Shown: piece by piece, positions 24,765-37,462 of the stretch
How the letters are laid out: the number at the start of each line of letters is the position of its first letter
How positions within the stretch are numbered: the stretch's first letter is position 1
From: Hydractinia symbiolongicarpus
Taxonomy: Eukaryota; Cnidaria; Hydrozoa; Anthoathecata; Hydractiniidae
Length of the DNA: 64,000 nt
NCBI RefSeq assembly: GCF_029227915.1
Contig: NC_079886.1
Location: 14,193,001-14,257,000 of the forward strand
Reading direction: 5' to 3'
Program-made: the position numbers and the translations under genes
The notes under the pieces: model-generated
Seen by the model: the letters and a program-made list of their open reading frames with translations, nothing else
Database searches by the model: none
Told to the model about the DNA's origin: nothing

Positions 24765-26138
24765 TCTCAATGCGCTACAACGCATTTATTAGCTCCGTTG
24801 CCTGAGAACACTCTTAACTACGTGCACAGTGCTATAAAGGCTGTAATATGGCATTTTGCAGTCTAATAAAAGCCTCACACGTAAGTTACGTGGTTCCACT
24901 TGCCTGCGCAGATTACCATTGGACTATTCCTTAAGGTCTCAATGCACTACAACGTCCCAAGTCGTTTTCATTAGCGCTATTGCATTAGAACACTCTTAAC
25001 TACGTGCACAGTCCTATAAAGGCGGTAATATGGCCTTTTGCAGTCTAATAAAAGCCTCACACGTAAATCACGTGGTTCCATCTGTCTGCGCAGGTTACCA
25101 TTGCACTATTCCTTCCAGTCTCAATGCGCTACAACGTTCCAAGTCCTTTTCATTATTGCCGTTGCTTTACAACACTATTAACTGTTTGCACAGTCCTATA
25201 AAGACCGTAATTTACCCTTTTGCAGTTTAATAAAAGCCGCACACGTAAATCACGCGGTTTCAGCTGCCTGCGCAGGTTACCATTGGACTAGTCCTTCCAG
25301 TCTCAATGCGCTACAACGTCCCAAGTCGTTTTCATTAGCGCTATTGCGTTAGAACACTCTTAACTACGTGCACAGTCCTATAAAGGCTGTAATATGGCGT
25401 TTTGAAGTCTAATAAAAGCCTCACACGTTAATCACGTGGTTCCATCTGCCTGCGCAGGTTACCATTCCACTATTCCTTCCAGTCTCAATGCGCTACAACG
25501 TTCCAAGTCCTTTTCATTATTGCCGTTGCTTTACAACACTATTAACTGTTTGCACAGTTCTATAAAAACCGTAATTTACCCTTTTGCAGTCCAATAAAAG
25601 GCGCACACGTAAATCACGCGGTTTCAGCTGCCTGCGGCGGTTACTATTGGACTTGTCGTTCCAGTCTCATTGCGCTACCACGTCCCAAGTCGTTTTCATT
25701 AGCGCCGCTGCTTTACAACACTCTTAACTACGTGCACAGTCCTATAAAGGCTGTAATATGGCCTTTTGCTGTCTAATAAAAGCCTCACACGTAAGTCCCG
25801 TGGTTCCACCTGCCTGCGCAGGATACCATTGGACTATTCCTTACAGTCTCAATGTGCTACAACGTCCCAAGTCGTTTTCATTAGCGCCGTTGCTTTACAA
25901 CACTATTAACTACGTGCACAGTCCTATAAAGGCGGTAATATGGCCTTTTGCAGTCTAATAAAAGACTCGCACGTAAATCAAGCGGTCTCACCTGTCTGCG
26001 CAGGTTACCATTGGACTAGTCCTTCCAGTCTCAATGCGCTACAACGTTCCAAGTCGTTTTCATTAGCGCTATAGCAATAGAACACTCTTAACTACGTGCA
26101 CAGTGCTATAAAGGCTGTAATATGGCATTTTGCAGTCT

Positions 26139-27038
26139 AATAAAAGCCTCACACGTAAGTTACGTGGTTCCACTTGCCTGCACAGATTACCATTGGACTA
26201 TTCCTTAAGGTCTCAATGTGCTACAACGTCCCAAGTCGTTTTCATTAGCGCTGTTGCTTTACAACAATATTAACTGCGTGCAGAGTCCTATAGAGGCTGT
26301 AATATGGCCTTTTGCAGACTAGTAAAAGCCTCACACGTAAATCACGTGGTTCCATCTGCCTGTGCAGGTTACCATTGGACTATTCCTTACAGTCTCGATG
26401 TGCTAAAACGTCCCAAGTCGTCTTCATTAGCGCCGTTGCTTTACAACACTATTAACTACGTGCACAGTCCTATAAAGGCTGTAATATTGCCTTTTGCAGT
26501 CTAATAAAGGCCTTGCACGTAAATCACGTGGTTTCATCAGTCTGTGCAGGTTACCATTGGACTAGTCCTTCCAGTCTCAATGCGCTACAACGCATTCATT
26601 AGCTCCGTTGCCTTAGAACACTCTTAACTACGTGCACAGTCCTATAAAGGCTGTAATATGGCCTTTTGCAGTCTAATAAAGGCTTCACACGTAAATCACG
26701 TGGTTCCATATGCCGGCGCAGGTTACCATTGGACTAGACGTTCCAGTCTCAATGCACTACAACGTCCCAAGTCGTTTTCATTAGCGCTATTGCATTAGAA
26801 CACTCTTAACTACGTGCACAGTCCTATAAAGGCGGTAATATGGCCTTTTGCAGTCTAATAAAAGCCTCACACGTAAATCACGTGGTTCCATCTGTCTGCG
26901 CAGGTTACCATTGGACTTGTCGTTCCAGTCTCAATGCGCTACCACGTCCCAAGTCATTTTCATTAGCGCCGTTGCCTTACAACACTCTTAACTATGTGCA
27001 CAGTCCCATAAAGGCTGTAATATGGCTGTTTGCAGTCT
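26139..27038 (+). repeat. 5-monomer tandem duplication, copy 1 (900 bp)
   Basis: Five monomers, one of them the 172-bp type (short site near 26590), giving 900 instead of 910 bp. The pair 26304 and 26840 recurs at 27204 and 27740. The copies appear identical along most of their length, so this is probably one of the youngest events in the window, or an assembly artefact. Confidence 0.83.
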
Positions 27039-27938
27039 AATAAAAGCCTCACACGTAAGTTACGTGGTTCCACTTGCCTGCACAGATTACCATTGGACTA
27101 TTCCTTAAGGTCTCAATGTGCTACAACGTCCCAAGTCGTTTTCATTAGCGCTGTTGCTTTACAACAATATTAACTGCGTGCAGAGTCCTATAGAGGCTGT
27201 AATATGGCCTTTTGCAGACTAGTAAAAGCCTCACACGTAAATCACGTGGTTCCATCTGCCTGTGCAGGTTACCATTGGACTATTCCTTACAGTCTCGATG
27301 TGCTAAAACGTCCCAAGTCGTCTTCATTAGCGCCGTTGCTTTACAACACTATTAACTACGTGCACAGTCCTATAAAGGCTGTAATATTGCCTTTTGCAGT
27401 CTAATAAAGGCCTTGCACGTAAATCACGTGGTTTCATCAGTCTGTGCAGGTTACCATTGGACTAGTCCTTCCAGTCTCAATGCGCTACAACGCATTCATT
27501 AGCTCCGTTGCCTTAGAACACTCTTAACTACGTGCACAGTCCTATAAAGGCTGTAATATGGCCTTTTGCAGTCTAATAAAGGCTTCACACGTAAATCACG
27601 TGGTTCCATATGCCGGCGCAGGTTACCATTGGACTAGACGTTCCAGTCTCAATGCACTACAACGTCCCAAGTCGTTTTCATTAGCGCTATTGCATTAGAA
27701 CACTCTTAACTACGTGCACAGTCCTATAAAGGCGGTAATATGGCCTTTTGCAGTCTAATAAAAGCCTCACACGTAAATCACGTGGTTCCATCTGTCTGCG
27801 CAGGTTACCATTGGACTTGTCGTTCCAGTCTCAATGCGCTACCACGTCCCAAGTCATTTTCATTAGCGCCGTTGCCTTACAACACTCTTAACTATGTGCA
27901 CAGTCCCATAAAGGCTGTAATATGGCTGTTTGCAGTCT
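27039..27938 (+). repeat. 5-monomer tandem duplication, copy 2 (900 bp)
   Basis: Second copy, directly abutting the first. The junction at about 27030 joins the ATGGCTGTTTGCAG start of one monomer type to the AAAGCCTCACACG body of another, as expected for an unequal exchange between misaligned monomers. Confidence 0.83.
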
Positions 27939-28969
27939 AATAAAGGCCTCGCACGTAAATCACGTGGTTTCACCTGTCTGCGCAGGTTACCATTGGACTA
28001 GTCCTTCCAGTCTGAATGCGCTACAACGTCCCAAGTCGTTTTCATTAGCGCCATTGCATTACAACACTCTTAACTACGTGCACAGTCCTATAAAGGCTGT
28101 AATATAGCCTTTTGCAGTCTAATAAAAGCCTCACACGTAAATCACGTGGTTTCATCTGCCTGTGCAGGCTACCATTGGACTATTCCTTACAGTCTGATCG
28201 TGCTACAACGTCCCAAGTTGTTTTCATTAGCGCCGTTGCCTTAGAACACTCTTAACTACGTGCACAGTCCTATAAAAGCTGTAATATTGCCTTTTGCAGT
28301 CTAATAAAGGCCTGACACGTAAATCACGCGGTTTCAGCTGACTGCGTCGGTTACCATTGGACTTGTCGTTCCAGCCTCAATGTGCTACCACGTCCCAAGT
28401 CGTTTTCATTAGCGCCGTTGCCTTAGAACACTCTTAACTACGTGCACAGTCCTATAAAGGCTGTAATATGGCCTTTTGCAGTCTAATAAAGGCTTCACAC
28501 GTAAATCACGTGGTTCCATCTGCCGGCGCAGGTTACCATTGGACTAGACGTTCCAGTCTCAATGCACTACAACGTCCCAGGTCGTTTTCATTGGCGAAGT
28601 TGCCTTAGAACACTCTTAACTACGTGCACAGTCCTATAAAGGCTGTAATATTGCCTTTTGCAGTCTAATAAAGGCCTGACACGTAAATCACGTGTTTCCA
28701 TTTGCCTGTGCAGGTTACCATTGGACTATTCCTTCCAGTCTTAATGCGCTACAACGTCCCAAGTCGTTTTCATTAGCGCCGTTGCCTTAGAACACTCTTA
28801 ACTACGTGCACAGTCCTATAAAAGCTGTAATATTGCCTTTTGCAGTCTAATAAAGGCCTGACACGTAAATCACGTGCTTCCATTTGCCTGTGCAGGTTAC
28901 CATTGGACTATTCCTTCCAGTCTCAATGCGATACAACGTCCCAAGTCGTTTTCATTAGCGCCATTTCAT

Positions 28970-29420
28970 TAGAACACTCTTTACTACGTTCACCGTCCTA
29001 TAAAGGCTGTAATATTGCCTTTTGCAGTCTCATAAAGGCCTCACACGTAAATCACGTGGTTTCACCTGTCTGCCCAGGTTACCATTGCACTGTTCCTTCC
29101 AGTCTCATGCGTTACCACGTCCCAAGTCGTTTTCATTAGCGCCGTTGCCTTACAACACTCTTAACTACGTGCACAGTCCTATAAAGGCTGTAATATGGCC
29201 TTTTGCAATCTAAAAAAGGCCTTGCACGTAAATCACAGAGTTTCACCTGTCTGCACAGGTTACCATTGGACTAGTCCTTCCAGTCTGAATGCACTACAAC
29301 GTCGCAAGTTGTTTTCTTTAGTGCTGGAGCCTTAGAACTGTCTTAACCACGTGCACAGTCCTATAAAGGCTGTAATACGGCTTTTGCAGTCTAATAAAGG
29401 CTTCACACGTAAATCACGCC
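28970..29420 (+). repeat. Cassette K, copy 1: monomers with degraded AATAAA
   Basis: Three part-monomers with private variants: TTTACTACGTTCACCGTCC, then GTCTCATAAAGG (AATAAA changed to CATAAA), CTCATGCGTTACC, then CTAAAAAAGGCC (AATAAA changed to AAAAAA), and GTAATACGGC in place of GTAATATGGC. The same order of variants recurs near 53600-54040, 62680-63120 and 63588-64000. It sits at the junction between block A' and block D. Confidence 0.75.
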
Positions 29421-29739
29421 GTTTCAGTTGACTGCGCCGGTTACCATTGGACTTGTCGTTCCAGTCTCAATGCGCTACCACGTCCCAAGTCGTATTCATT
29501 AGCGCCGTTGCCTTAGAACACTCTTAACTACGTGCACAGTCCTATGAAGGCTGTAATATGGCCTTTTGCAGTCTAATAAAAGCCTTGCACGTAAATCACG
29601 CGGTTTCACCTGTCTGCGCAGGTTACCATTGGACTAGTCCTTCCAGTCTCAATGCGCTACAACGTCCCAATTCGTTTTCATTAGCGCTATTGCATTAGAA
29701 CACTCTTAACTACATGCACAGTCCTATAAAGGCGGTAAT

Positions 29740-29899
29740 ATGGCCTTTTGCAGTCTAATAAAAGCCTCACACGTTAATCACGTGGTTCTATCTGCCTGCG
29801 CAGGTTACCATTGGACTTGTCGTTCTAGTCTTAATGCGCTACCACGTCCCAAGTCATTTTCATTAGCGCCGTTGCCTTACAACACTCTTAACTATGTGT
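29740..29899 (+). repeat. First TATAAA-deleted short monomer (160 bp)
   Basis: The monomer ends AACTATGTG directly joined to TATGGCC, losing the 22-bp segment with GTGCACAG and TATAAA. This is the leftmost example. The same junction occurs near 33331, 39311, 40561, 52901, 55401, 56110, 57881, 60570 and 62161. A 1-bp shorter form (159 bp, AACTATGTTATGG) occurs near 54520, 57000, 58770 and 61091. Confidence 0.85.
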
Positions 29900-30389
29900 A
29901 TGGCCTTTTGCAGTCTAATAAAAGCCTCACACGTAAATCACGCGGTTTCAGCTGACTGCGCCGTTTACCATTGGACTTGTCGTTCCAGTCTCAATGCGCT
30001 ACCACGTCCCAAGTCGTTTTCATTAGCTCCGTTGCCTTAGAACACTCTTAACTACGTGCACAGTCCCATAAAGGCTGTAATATGGTCTTTTGCAGTCTAA
30101 TAAAGGCTTCACACGTAAATCACGTGGTTCCATCTGCCGGCGCAGGTTACCATTGGACTAGACGTTCCAGTCTAAATGCACTACAACGTCCCAAGTCGTT
30201 TTCATTAGCGCTATTGCATTAGAACACTCTTAACTACGTGCACAGTCCTATAAAGGCGGTAATATGGCATTTTGCAGTCTAATAAAAGCCTCACACGTTA
30301 ATCACGTGGTTCTATCTGCCTGCGCAGGTTACCATTGCACTATTCCTTCCAGTCTCAATGCGCTACAACGTCCCAAGTCGTTTTCATTA

Positions 30390-33300
30390 GCGCAGCTGCC
30401 TTACAACGTGCTTAACTACGTGCACAGTCCTATAAAGGCTGTAATATGGCCTTTTACAGTCTAATAAAAGCCTCGCACGTAAATCACGCGGATTCACCTG
30501 TCTGCCCAGGTTACCATTGGACTAGTCCTTCCAGTCTGAATGCGCTACAACGTCCCAAGTCGTTTTCATTAGCGCCATTGCATTAGAACACTCTTAACTA
30601 CGTGCACAGTCCTATAAAGGCTGTAATATGGCCTTTTGCAGTCTAATAAAAGCCTCGCACGTAAATCACGCGGTTTCACCTGTTTGCCCAGGTTACCATT
30701 GGACTATTCCTTCCAGTCTAAATGCGCTACAACGTCCCAAGTCGTTTTCATTAGCGCCGTTGCCTTAGAACACTCTTAACTATGTGCACAGTCCTATAAA
30801 AGCTGTAATATTGCCTTTTGCAGTCTAATAAAGGCCTGACACGTAAATCACGTGCTTCCATTTGCCTGTGCAGGTTACCATTGGACTATTCCTTCCAGTC
30901 TCAATGCGCTACAACGTCCCAAGGCGTTTTCATTAGCGCCGTTGCCTTAGAACAGTTTTAACTACGTGCACAGTCCTATAAAGGCTGTAATATGGCCTTT
31001 TGCAGTCTAATAAAAGCCTCGCACGTAAATCACGCGGATTCACCTGTCTGCCCAGGTTACCATTGCACTATTCCTTCCAGTCTCAATGCGCTACCACGTC
31101 CCAAGTCGTATTCATCAGCGCCGTTGCCTTAGAACACTCTTAACTACGTGCACAGACCTATGAAGGCTGTAATATGGCCTTTTGCAGTCTAATAAAAGCC
31201 TTGCACGTAAATCACGCGGTTTCACCTGTCTGCGCAGGTTACCATTGGACTAGTCCTTCCAGTCTCAATGCGCTACAACGTCCCAAGTCGTTTTCATTAG
31301 CGCTATTGCATTAGAACACTCTTAACTACGTGCACAGTCCTATAAAGGCGGTAATATGGCTTTTTGCAGTCTAATAAAAGCCTCACACGTTAATCACGTG
31401 GTTCTATCTGCCTGCGCAGGTTACCATTGCACTATTCCTTCCAGTCTCAATGCGCTACAACGTCCCAAGTCGTTTTCATTAGCCCCGCTGCCTTTAGAAC
31501 ATGCTTAACTACGTGCACAGTCCTATAAAGACTGTAGTATGGCCTTTTGCAGTCTAACAAAAGCCTCACACGTAAATCACGCGGTTTCAGCTGGCTGCGC
31601 CGGTTACCATTGGACTTGTCGTTCCAGTCTCAATGCGCTACCACGTCTCAAGTCGTTTTCATTAGCGCTATTGCATTAGAACACTCTTAACTACGTGCAC
31701 AGTCCTATAAAGGCGGTAATATGGCCTTTTGCAGTCTAATAAAAGCCCCACACGTTAATCACGTGGTTCTATCTGCCTGCGCAGCTTACCATTGCACTAT
31801 TCCTTCCAGTCTCAATGCGCTACAACGTCCCAAGTTGTTTTCATTAGCGCCGCTGCCTTACAACATGCTTAACTACGTGCAGAGTCCTATAAAGGCTGTA
31901 ATATGGCCTTTTGCAGTCTAATAAAGGCTTCACACGTAAATCACGTGGTTCCATCTGCCGGCGCAGGTTACCATTGGACTATTCCATCCAGTCTCAATGC
32001 GCTACAACGTCCCAAGTCGTTTTCATTAGCGCCGCTGCCTTACAACATTCTTAACTACGTGCACAGTCCTATAAAGTCTGTAATATGGCCTTTTGCAGTC
32101 TAATAAAAGCCTCACACGTAAATCACGTAATTCCATCTGTCTGCGCAGGTTACCATTGGACTTGTTGTTCCAGTCTCAATGCGCTACCACGTCCCAAGTC
32201 GTTTTCATTAGCGCAGTTGCCTTTACAACACTCTTAACTACGTGCAGAGTCCTATAAAGGCTGTAATATGGCCTTTGCAGTCTAATAAAGGCTTCACACG
32301 TAAATCACGTGGTTCCATCTCCCGGTGCAGGTTACCATTGGACTAGACGTTCCAGTCTCAATGCACTACAACGTCCCAAGTCGTTTTCATTGGCGAAGTT
32401 GCCTTAGAACACTCTTAACTACGTGCACAGTCCTATAAAGGCTGTAATATTGCCTTTTGCAGTCTAATAAAGGCCTGACACGTAAATCACGTGATTCAAT
32501 TTGCCTGTGCAGGTTACCATTGGACTATTCCTTCCAGTCTCAATGCGCTACAACGTCCCAAGTCGTTTTCATTAGCGCCGCTGCCTTACAACATTCTTAA
32601 CTACGTGCACAGTCCTATAAAGGCTGTATTATGGCCTTTTGCAGTCTAATAAAAGCCTCGCACGTAAATCACGCGGTTTCACCTGTCTGCCCAGGTTACC
32701 ATTGGACTAATCCTTCCAGTCTGAATGCGCTACAACGTCCCAAGTCGTTTTCATTAGCGCCATTGCATTAGAACACTCTTAACTACGTGCACAGTCCTAT
32801 AAAGGCTGTAATATTGCCTTTTGCAGTCTAATAAAGGCCTGACACGTAAATCACGTGTTTCCATTTGCCTGTGCAGGTTACCATTGGACTATTCCTTCCA
32901 GTCTCAATGCGCTACAACGTCCCAAGTCGTTTTCATTAGCGCCGTTGCCTTAGAACACTCTTAACTACGTGCACAGTCCTATAAAGGCTGTAATATGGCC
33001 TTTTGCAGTCTAATAAAAGCCTCACACGTAAATCACGTGGTTCCATCTGCCTGTGCAGGCTACCATTGGACTATTCCTTACAGTTTCATCGTGCTACAAC
33101 GTCCCAAGTCGTTTTCATTAGCGCCGTTGTTTACAACACTATTAACTACGTGCACAGTCCTATAAAGTCTGTAATATTGCGATTTGCAGTCTAATAAAGG
33201 CCTCACACGTAAATCACGTGGTTTCACCTGTCTGCGCAGGTTACCATTGGACTTGTCGTTCCAGTCTCAAAGCGCTACCACGTCCCAAGTCGTTTTCATT

Positions 33301-36300
33301 AGCGCCGTTGCCATACAACACTCTGAACTATGTGTATGGCCTTTTGCAGTCTAATAAAAGCCTCACACGTAAATCACGTGGTTCCATCTGCCTGCGCGGT
33401 TACCATGGGGACTAGACGTTTCAGTCTCAATGCACTACAACGTCCCAAGTCGTTTTCATTGGCGAAGTTGCCTTAGAACACTCTTAACTACGTGCACAGT
33501 CCTATAAAGGCTGTAATTTTGCCTTTTGCAGTCTAATAAAGGCTTCACACGTAAATCACGTGGTTCCATCTGTCGGCGCAGGTTACCATTGGACTAGACG
33601 TTCCAGTCTCAATGCACTACAACGTCCAAAGTCGTTTTCCTTGGTGAAGTTGCCTTAGAACACTCTTAACTACGTGCACAGTCCTATAAAGGCTGTAATT
33701 TTGCCTTTTGCAGTCTAATAAAGGCCTGACACGTAAATCACGTGCTTCCATTTGCCTGTGCAGGTTACCATTGGACTATTCCTTCCAGTCTCAATGCGCT
33801 ACAACGTCCCAAGTCGTTTTCATTAGCGCCATTGCATTAGAACACTCTTAACTACGTGCACAGTCCTATAAAGGCTGTAATGTGGCCTTTTGCAGTCTAA
33901 TAAAAGCCTCACACGTAAATCACGTGGTTCCATCTGCCTGTGCAGGCTACCATTGGACTATTCCTTACAGTCTCATCGTACTACAACGTCCCAAGTTGTT
34001 TTCATTAGCGCTGTGGCCTTACAACTGTCTTAACTATGTGCACAGTCCTATAAAGGCTGTAATATGGCCTTTTGCAGTCTAATAAAGGCCTCGCACGTAA
34101 ATCACGTGGTTTCACCTGTCTGCGCAGGGTACCATTGGACTAGTCCGTCCAGTCTGAATGCGCTACAACGTCGCAAGTTGTTTTCATTAGCGCTGTGGCC
34201 TTAGAACTGTCTTAACTATGTGCACAGTCCTATAAAGGCTGTAATATGGCTTTTGCAGTCTAATAAAGGCTTCACACGTAAATCACGCGGTTTCAGCTGA
34301 CTGCGCCGGTTATCATTGGACTTGTCGTTCCAGTCTCAATGCGCTACCACGTCCGAAGTCGTATTCATTAGCGCCGTTGCTTTAGAACACTCTTAACTAC
34401 GTGCACAGTCCTATAAAGGCTGTAATATGGCCTTTTGCAGTCTAATAAAGGCTTCACACGTAAATCACGTTGTTCCGTCTGCCGGCGCAGGTTACCATTG
34501 CACTATTCCTTCCAGTCTCAATGCGCTACAACGTCCCAAGTCGTTTTCCTTAGCGCCGCTCCCTTACAACATTCTTAACTACGTGCACAGTCCTATAAAG
34601 GCTGTAATATGACCCATTGCAGTCTAATAACAGCCTCGCACGTAAATCACGCGGTTTCACCTGTCTGCCCAGGTTACCATTGGACTAGTCCTTCCAGTCT
34701 GAATGCGCTACAATTTGCCAAGTCGTTTTCATTAGCGCCATTGCATTAGAACACTCTTAACTACGTGCACAGTCCTATAAAGGCTGTAATATTGCGATTT
34801 GCAGTCTAATTAAGGCCTCACCCGTAAATCACGTGGTTCCATCTGCGTGCGCAGGTTACCATTGGACTAGACGTTTCAGTCTCAATGCACTACAACGTCC
34901 CAAGTCGTTTTCATTGGCGAAGTTGCCTTAGAACACTCTTAACTACGTGCACAGTCCTATAAAGGCTGTAATATGGCCTTTTGCAGTCTAATAAAGGCCT
35001 GACACGTAAATCACGTGTTTCCATCTGCCTGTGCAGGCTACCATTGGACTATTCCTTACAGTCTCATCGTACTACAACGTTCCAAGTTGTTTTCATTAGC
35101 GCTGTGGCCTTAGAACTGTCTTAACTATGTGCACAGTCCTATAAAGGCTGTAATATGGCCCTTTGCAGTCTAATAAAGGCCTCGCACGTAAATCACGTGG
35201 TTTCACCTGTCTGCGCAGGTTACCATTGGACTAGTCCTTCCATTCTGAATGCGCTACAACGTCGCAAGTTGTTTTCATTAGCGCTGTGGCCTTAGAACTG
35301 TCTTAACTATGTGCACAGTCCTATAAAGGCTGTAATATGGCTTTTGCAGTCTAATAAAGGCTTCACACGTAAATCACGCGGTTTCAGGTGACTGCGCCGG
35401 TTATCATTGGACTTGTCGTTCCAGTCTCAATGCACTACCACGTCCCAAGTCGTATTCATTAGCGCCGTTGCCTTAGAACACTCTTAACTACGTGCACAGT
35501 CCTATAAAGGCTGTAATATGGCCTTTTGCAGTCTAATAAAGGCTTCACACGTAAATCACGTTGTTCCATCTGCCGGCGCAGGTTACCATTGCACTATTCC
35601 TTCCAGTCTCAATGCGCTACAACGTCCCAAGTCGTTTTCATTAGCGCCACTCCCTTACAACATTCTTAACTACGTGCACAGTCCTATAAAGGCTGTAATA
35701 TGGACCCTTTGCAGTCTGATAAAAGCCTCGCACGTAAATCACGCGGTTTCACCTGTCTGCCCAGGTTACCATTGGACTAGTCCTTCCAGTCTGAATGCGC
35801 TACAATGTGCCAAGTCGTTTTCATTAGCGCCATTGCATTAGAACACTCTTAACTACGTGCACAGTCCTATAAAGGCTGTAATATTGCGATTTGCAGTCTA
35901 ATTAAGGCCTTACCCGTAAATCACGTGGTTCCATCTGCGTGCGCAGGTTACCATTGGACTAGACGTTTCAGTCTCAATGCACTACAACGTCCCAAGTCGT
36001 TTTCATTGGCGAAGTTGCCTTAGAACACTCTTAACTACGTGCACAGTCCTATAAAGGCTGTAATATGGCCTTTTGCAGTCTAATAAAGGCTTCACACGTA
36101 AATCACGTTGTTCCGTCTGCCGGCGCAGGTTACCATTGCACTAATCCTTCCAGTCTCAATGCGCTACAACGTCCCAACTCGTTTTCATTAGCGCCATTGC
36201 ATTAGAACACCCTTAACTACGTGCACAGTCCTATAAAGGCTGTAATATGGCCTTTGCGGTCTAATAAAAGCCTCACACGTAAATCACGTGGTTCCATCTG

Positions 36301-36905
36301 TCTGTGCAGGCTACCATTGGACTATTCCTTACAGTCTCATCGTGCTACAACGTCCCAAGTTGTTTCCATTATCGCTGTGGCCTTAGAACTGTCTTAACTA
36401 TGTGCACAGTCCTATAAAAGCTGTAATATTGCGATTTGCAGTCTAATAAAGGCTTCACACGTAAATCACGCGGTTCCATCTGCCGACGCAGGTTACCATT
36501 GGACTAGACGTTCCAGTCTCCATGCACTACAACGTCCCAAGTCGTTTTCATTGGCGAAGTTGCCTTAGAACACTCTTAACTACGTGCACAGTCCTATAAA
36601 GGCTGTAATATTGCATTTTGCAGTCTAATAAAGGCCTGACACGTAAATCACGTGCTTCCATTTGCCTGTGCAGGTTACCATTGGACTATTCCTTCCAGTC
36701 TCAATGCGCTACAACGTCCCAAGTCGTTTTCATTAGCGCCATTGCATTAGAACACTCTTAACTACGTGCACAGTCCTATAAAGGCTGTAATATTGCGATT
36801 TGCAGTCTAATTAAGGCCTCACCCGTAAATCACGCGGTTCCATCTGCGTGCGCAGGTTACCATTGGACTAGACGTTTCAGTCTCAATGCACTACAACGTC
36901 CCAAG
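30390..36905 (+). repeat. Large segmental duplication in block D, copy 1 (~6.5 kb)
   Basis: Matches 37463-44136 monomer by monomer. Shared private markers include GCGCAGCTGCC with AACGTGCTTAAC at the left edge, CTATGAAGG, GACTGTAGTATGG, CCATGGGGAC (about 33412 and 40635), TATGACCCATTGC (about 34610 and 41839) and ATGGACCC (about 35700 and 42931). The offset is 7072 bp up to about 32200 and 7231 bp afterwards, because the right copy has one additional 159-bp step. It spans about 36 monomers and carries two sub-blocks with six-monomer spacing (34427 and 35518). Confidence 0.85.
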
Positions 36906-37462
36906 TCGTTTTCATTGGCGAAGTTGCCTTAGAACACTCTTAACTACGTGCACAGTCCTATAAAGGCTGTAATGTGGCCTTTTGCAGTCTAATAAAAGCC
37001 TCACACGTAAATCACGTGGTTCCATCTGCCTGTGCAGGCTACCATTGGACTATTCCTTACAGTCTCATCGTACTACAACGTCCCAAGTTGTTTTCATTAG
37101 CGCTGTGGCCTTAGAACTGTCTTAACTATGTGCACAGTCCTATAAAGGCTGTAATATGGCCTTTTGCAGTATAATAAAGGCCTCGCACGTAAATCACGTG
37201 GTTTCACCTGTTTGCGCAGGGTACCATTGGACTAGTCCGTCCAGTCTGAATGCGCTACAACGTCGCAAGTTGTTTTCATTAGCGCTGTGGCCTTAGAACT
37301 GTCTTAACTATGTGCACAGTCCTATAAAGGCTGTAATATGGCTTTTGCAGTCTAATAAAGGCTTCACACGTAAATCACGCGGTTTCAGCTGACTGCGCCG
37401 GTTATCATTGGACTTGTCGTTCCAGTCTAAATGCACTACAACGTCCCAAGTCGTTTTCATTA

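Larger units (their letters stand above)
24765..28820 (+). repeat. 18-monomer repeat, copy 2, enlarged by a 5-mer duplication
   Basis: Second copy of the 3255-bp unit. From about 27039 the offset to copy 1 rises to 4156 bp (for example ACTGCGTCGG at 24184 and 28341), because a 900-bp segment has been duplicated in tandem inside it. Identity to copy 1 ends near 28820. Confidence 0.8.
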
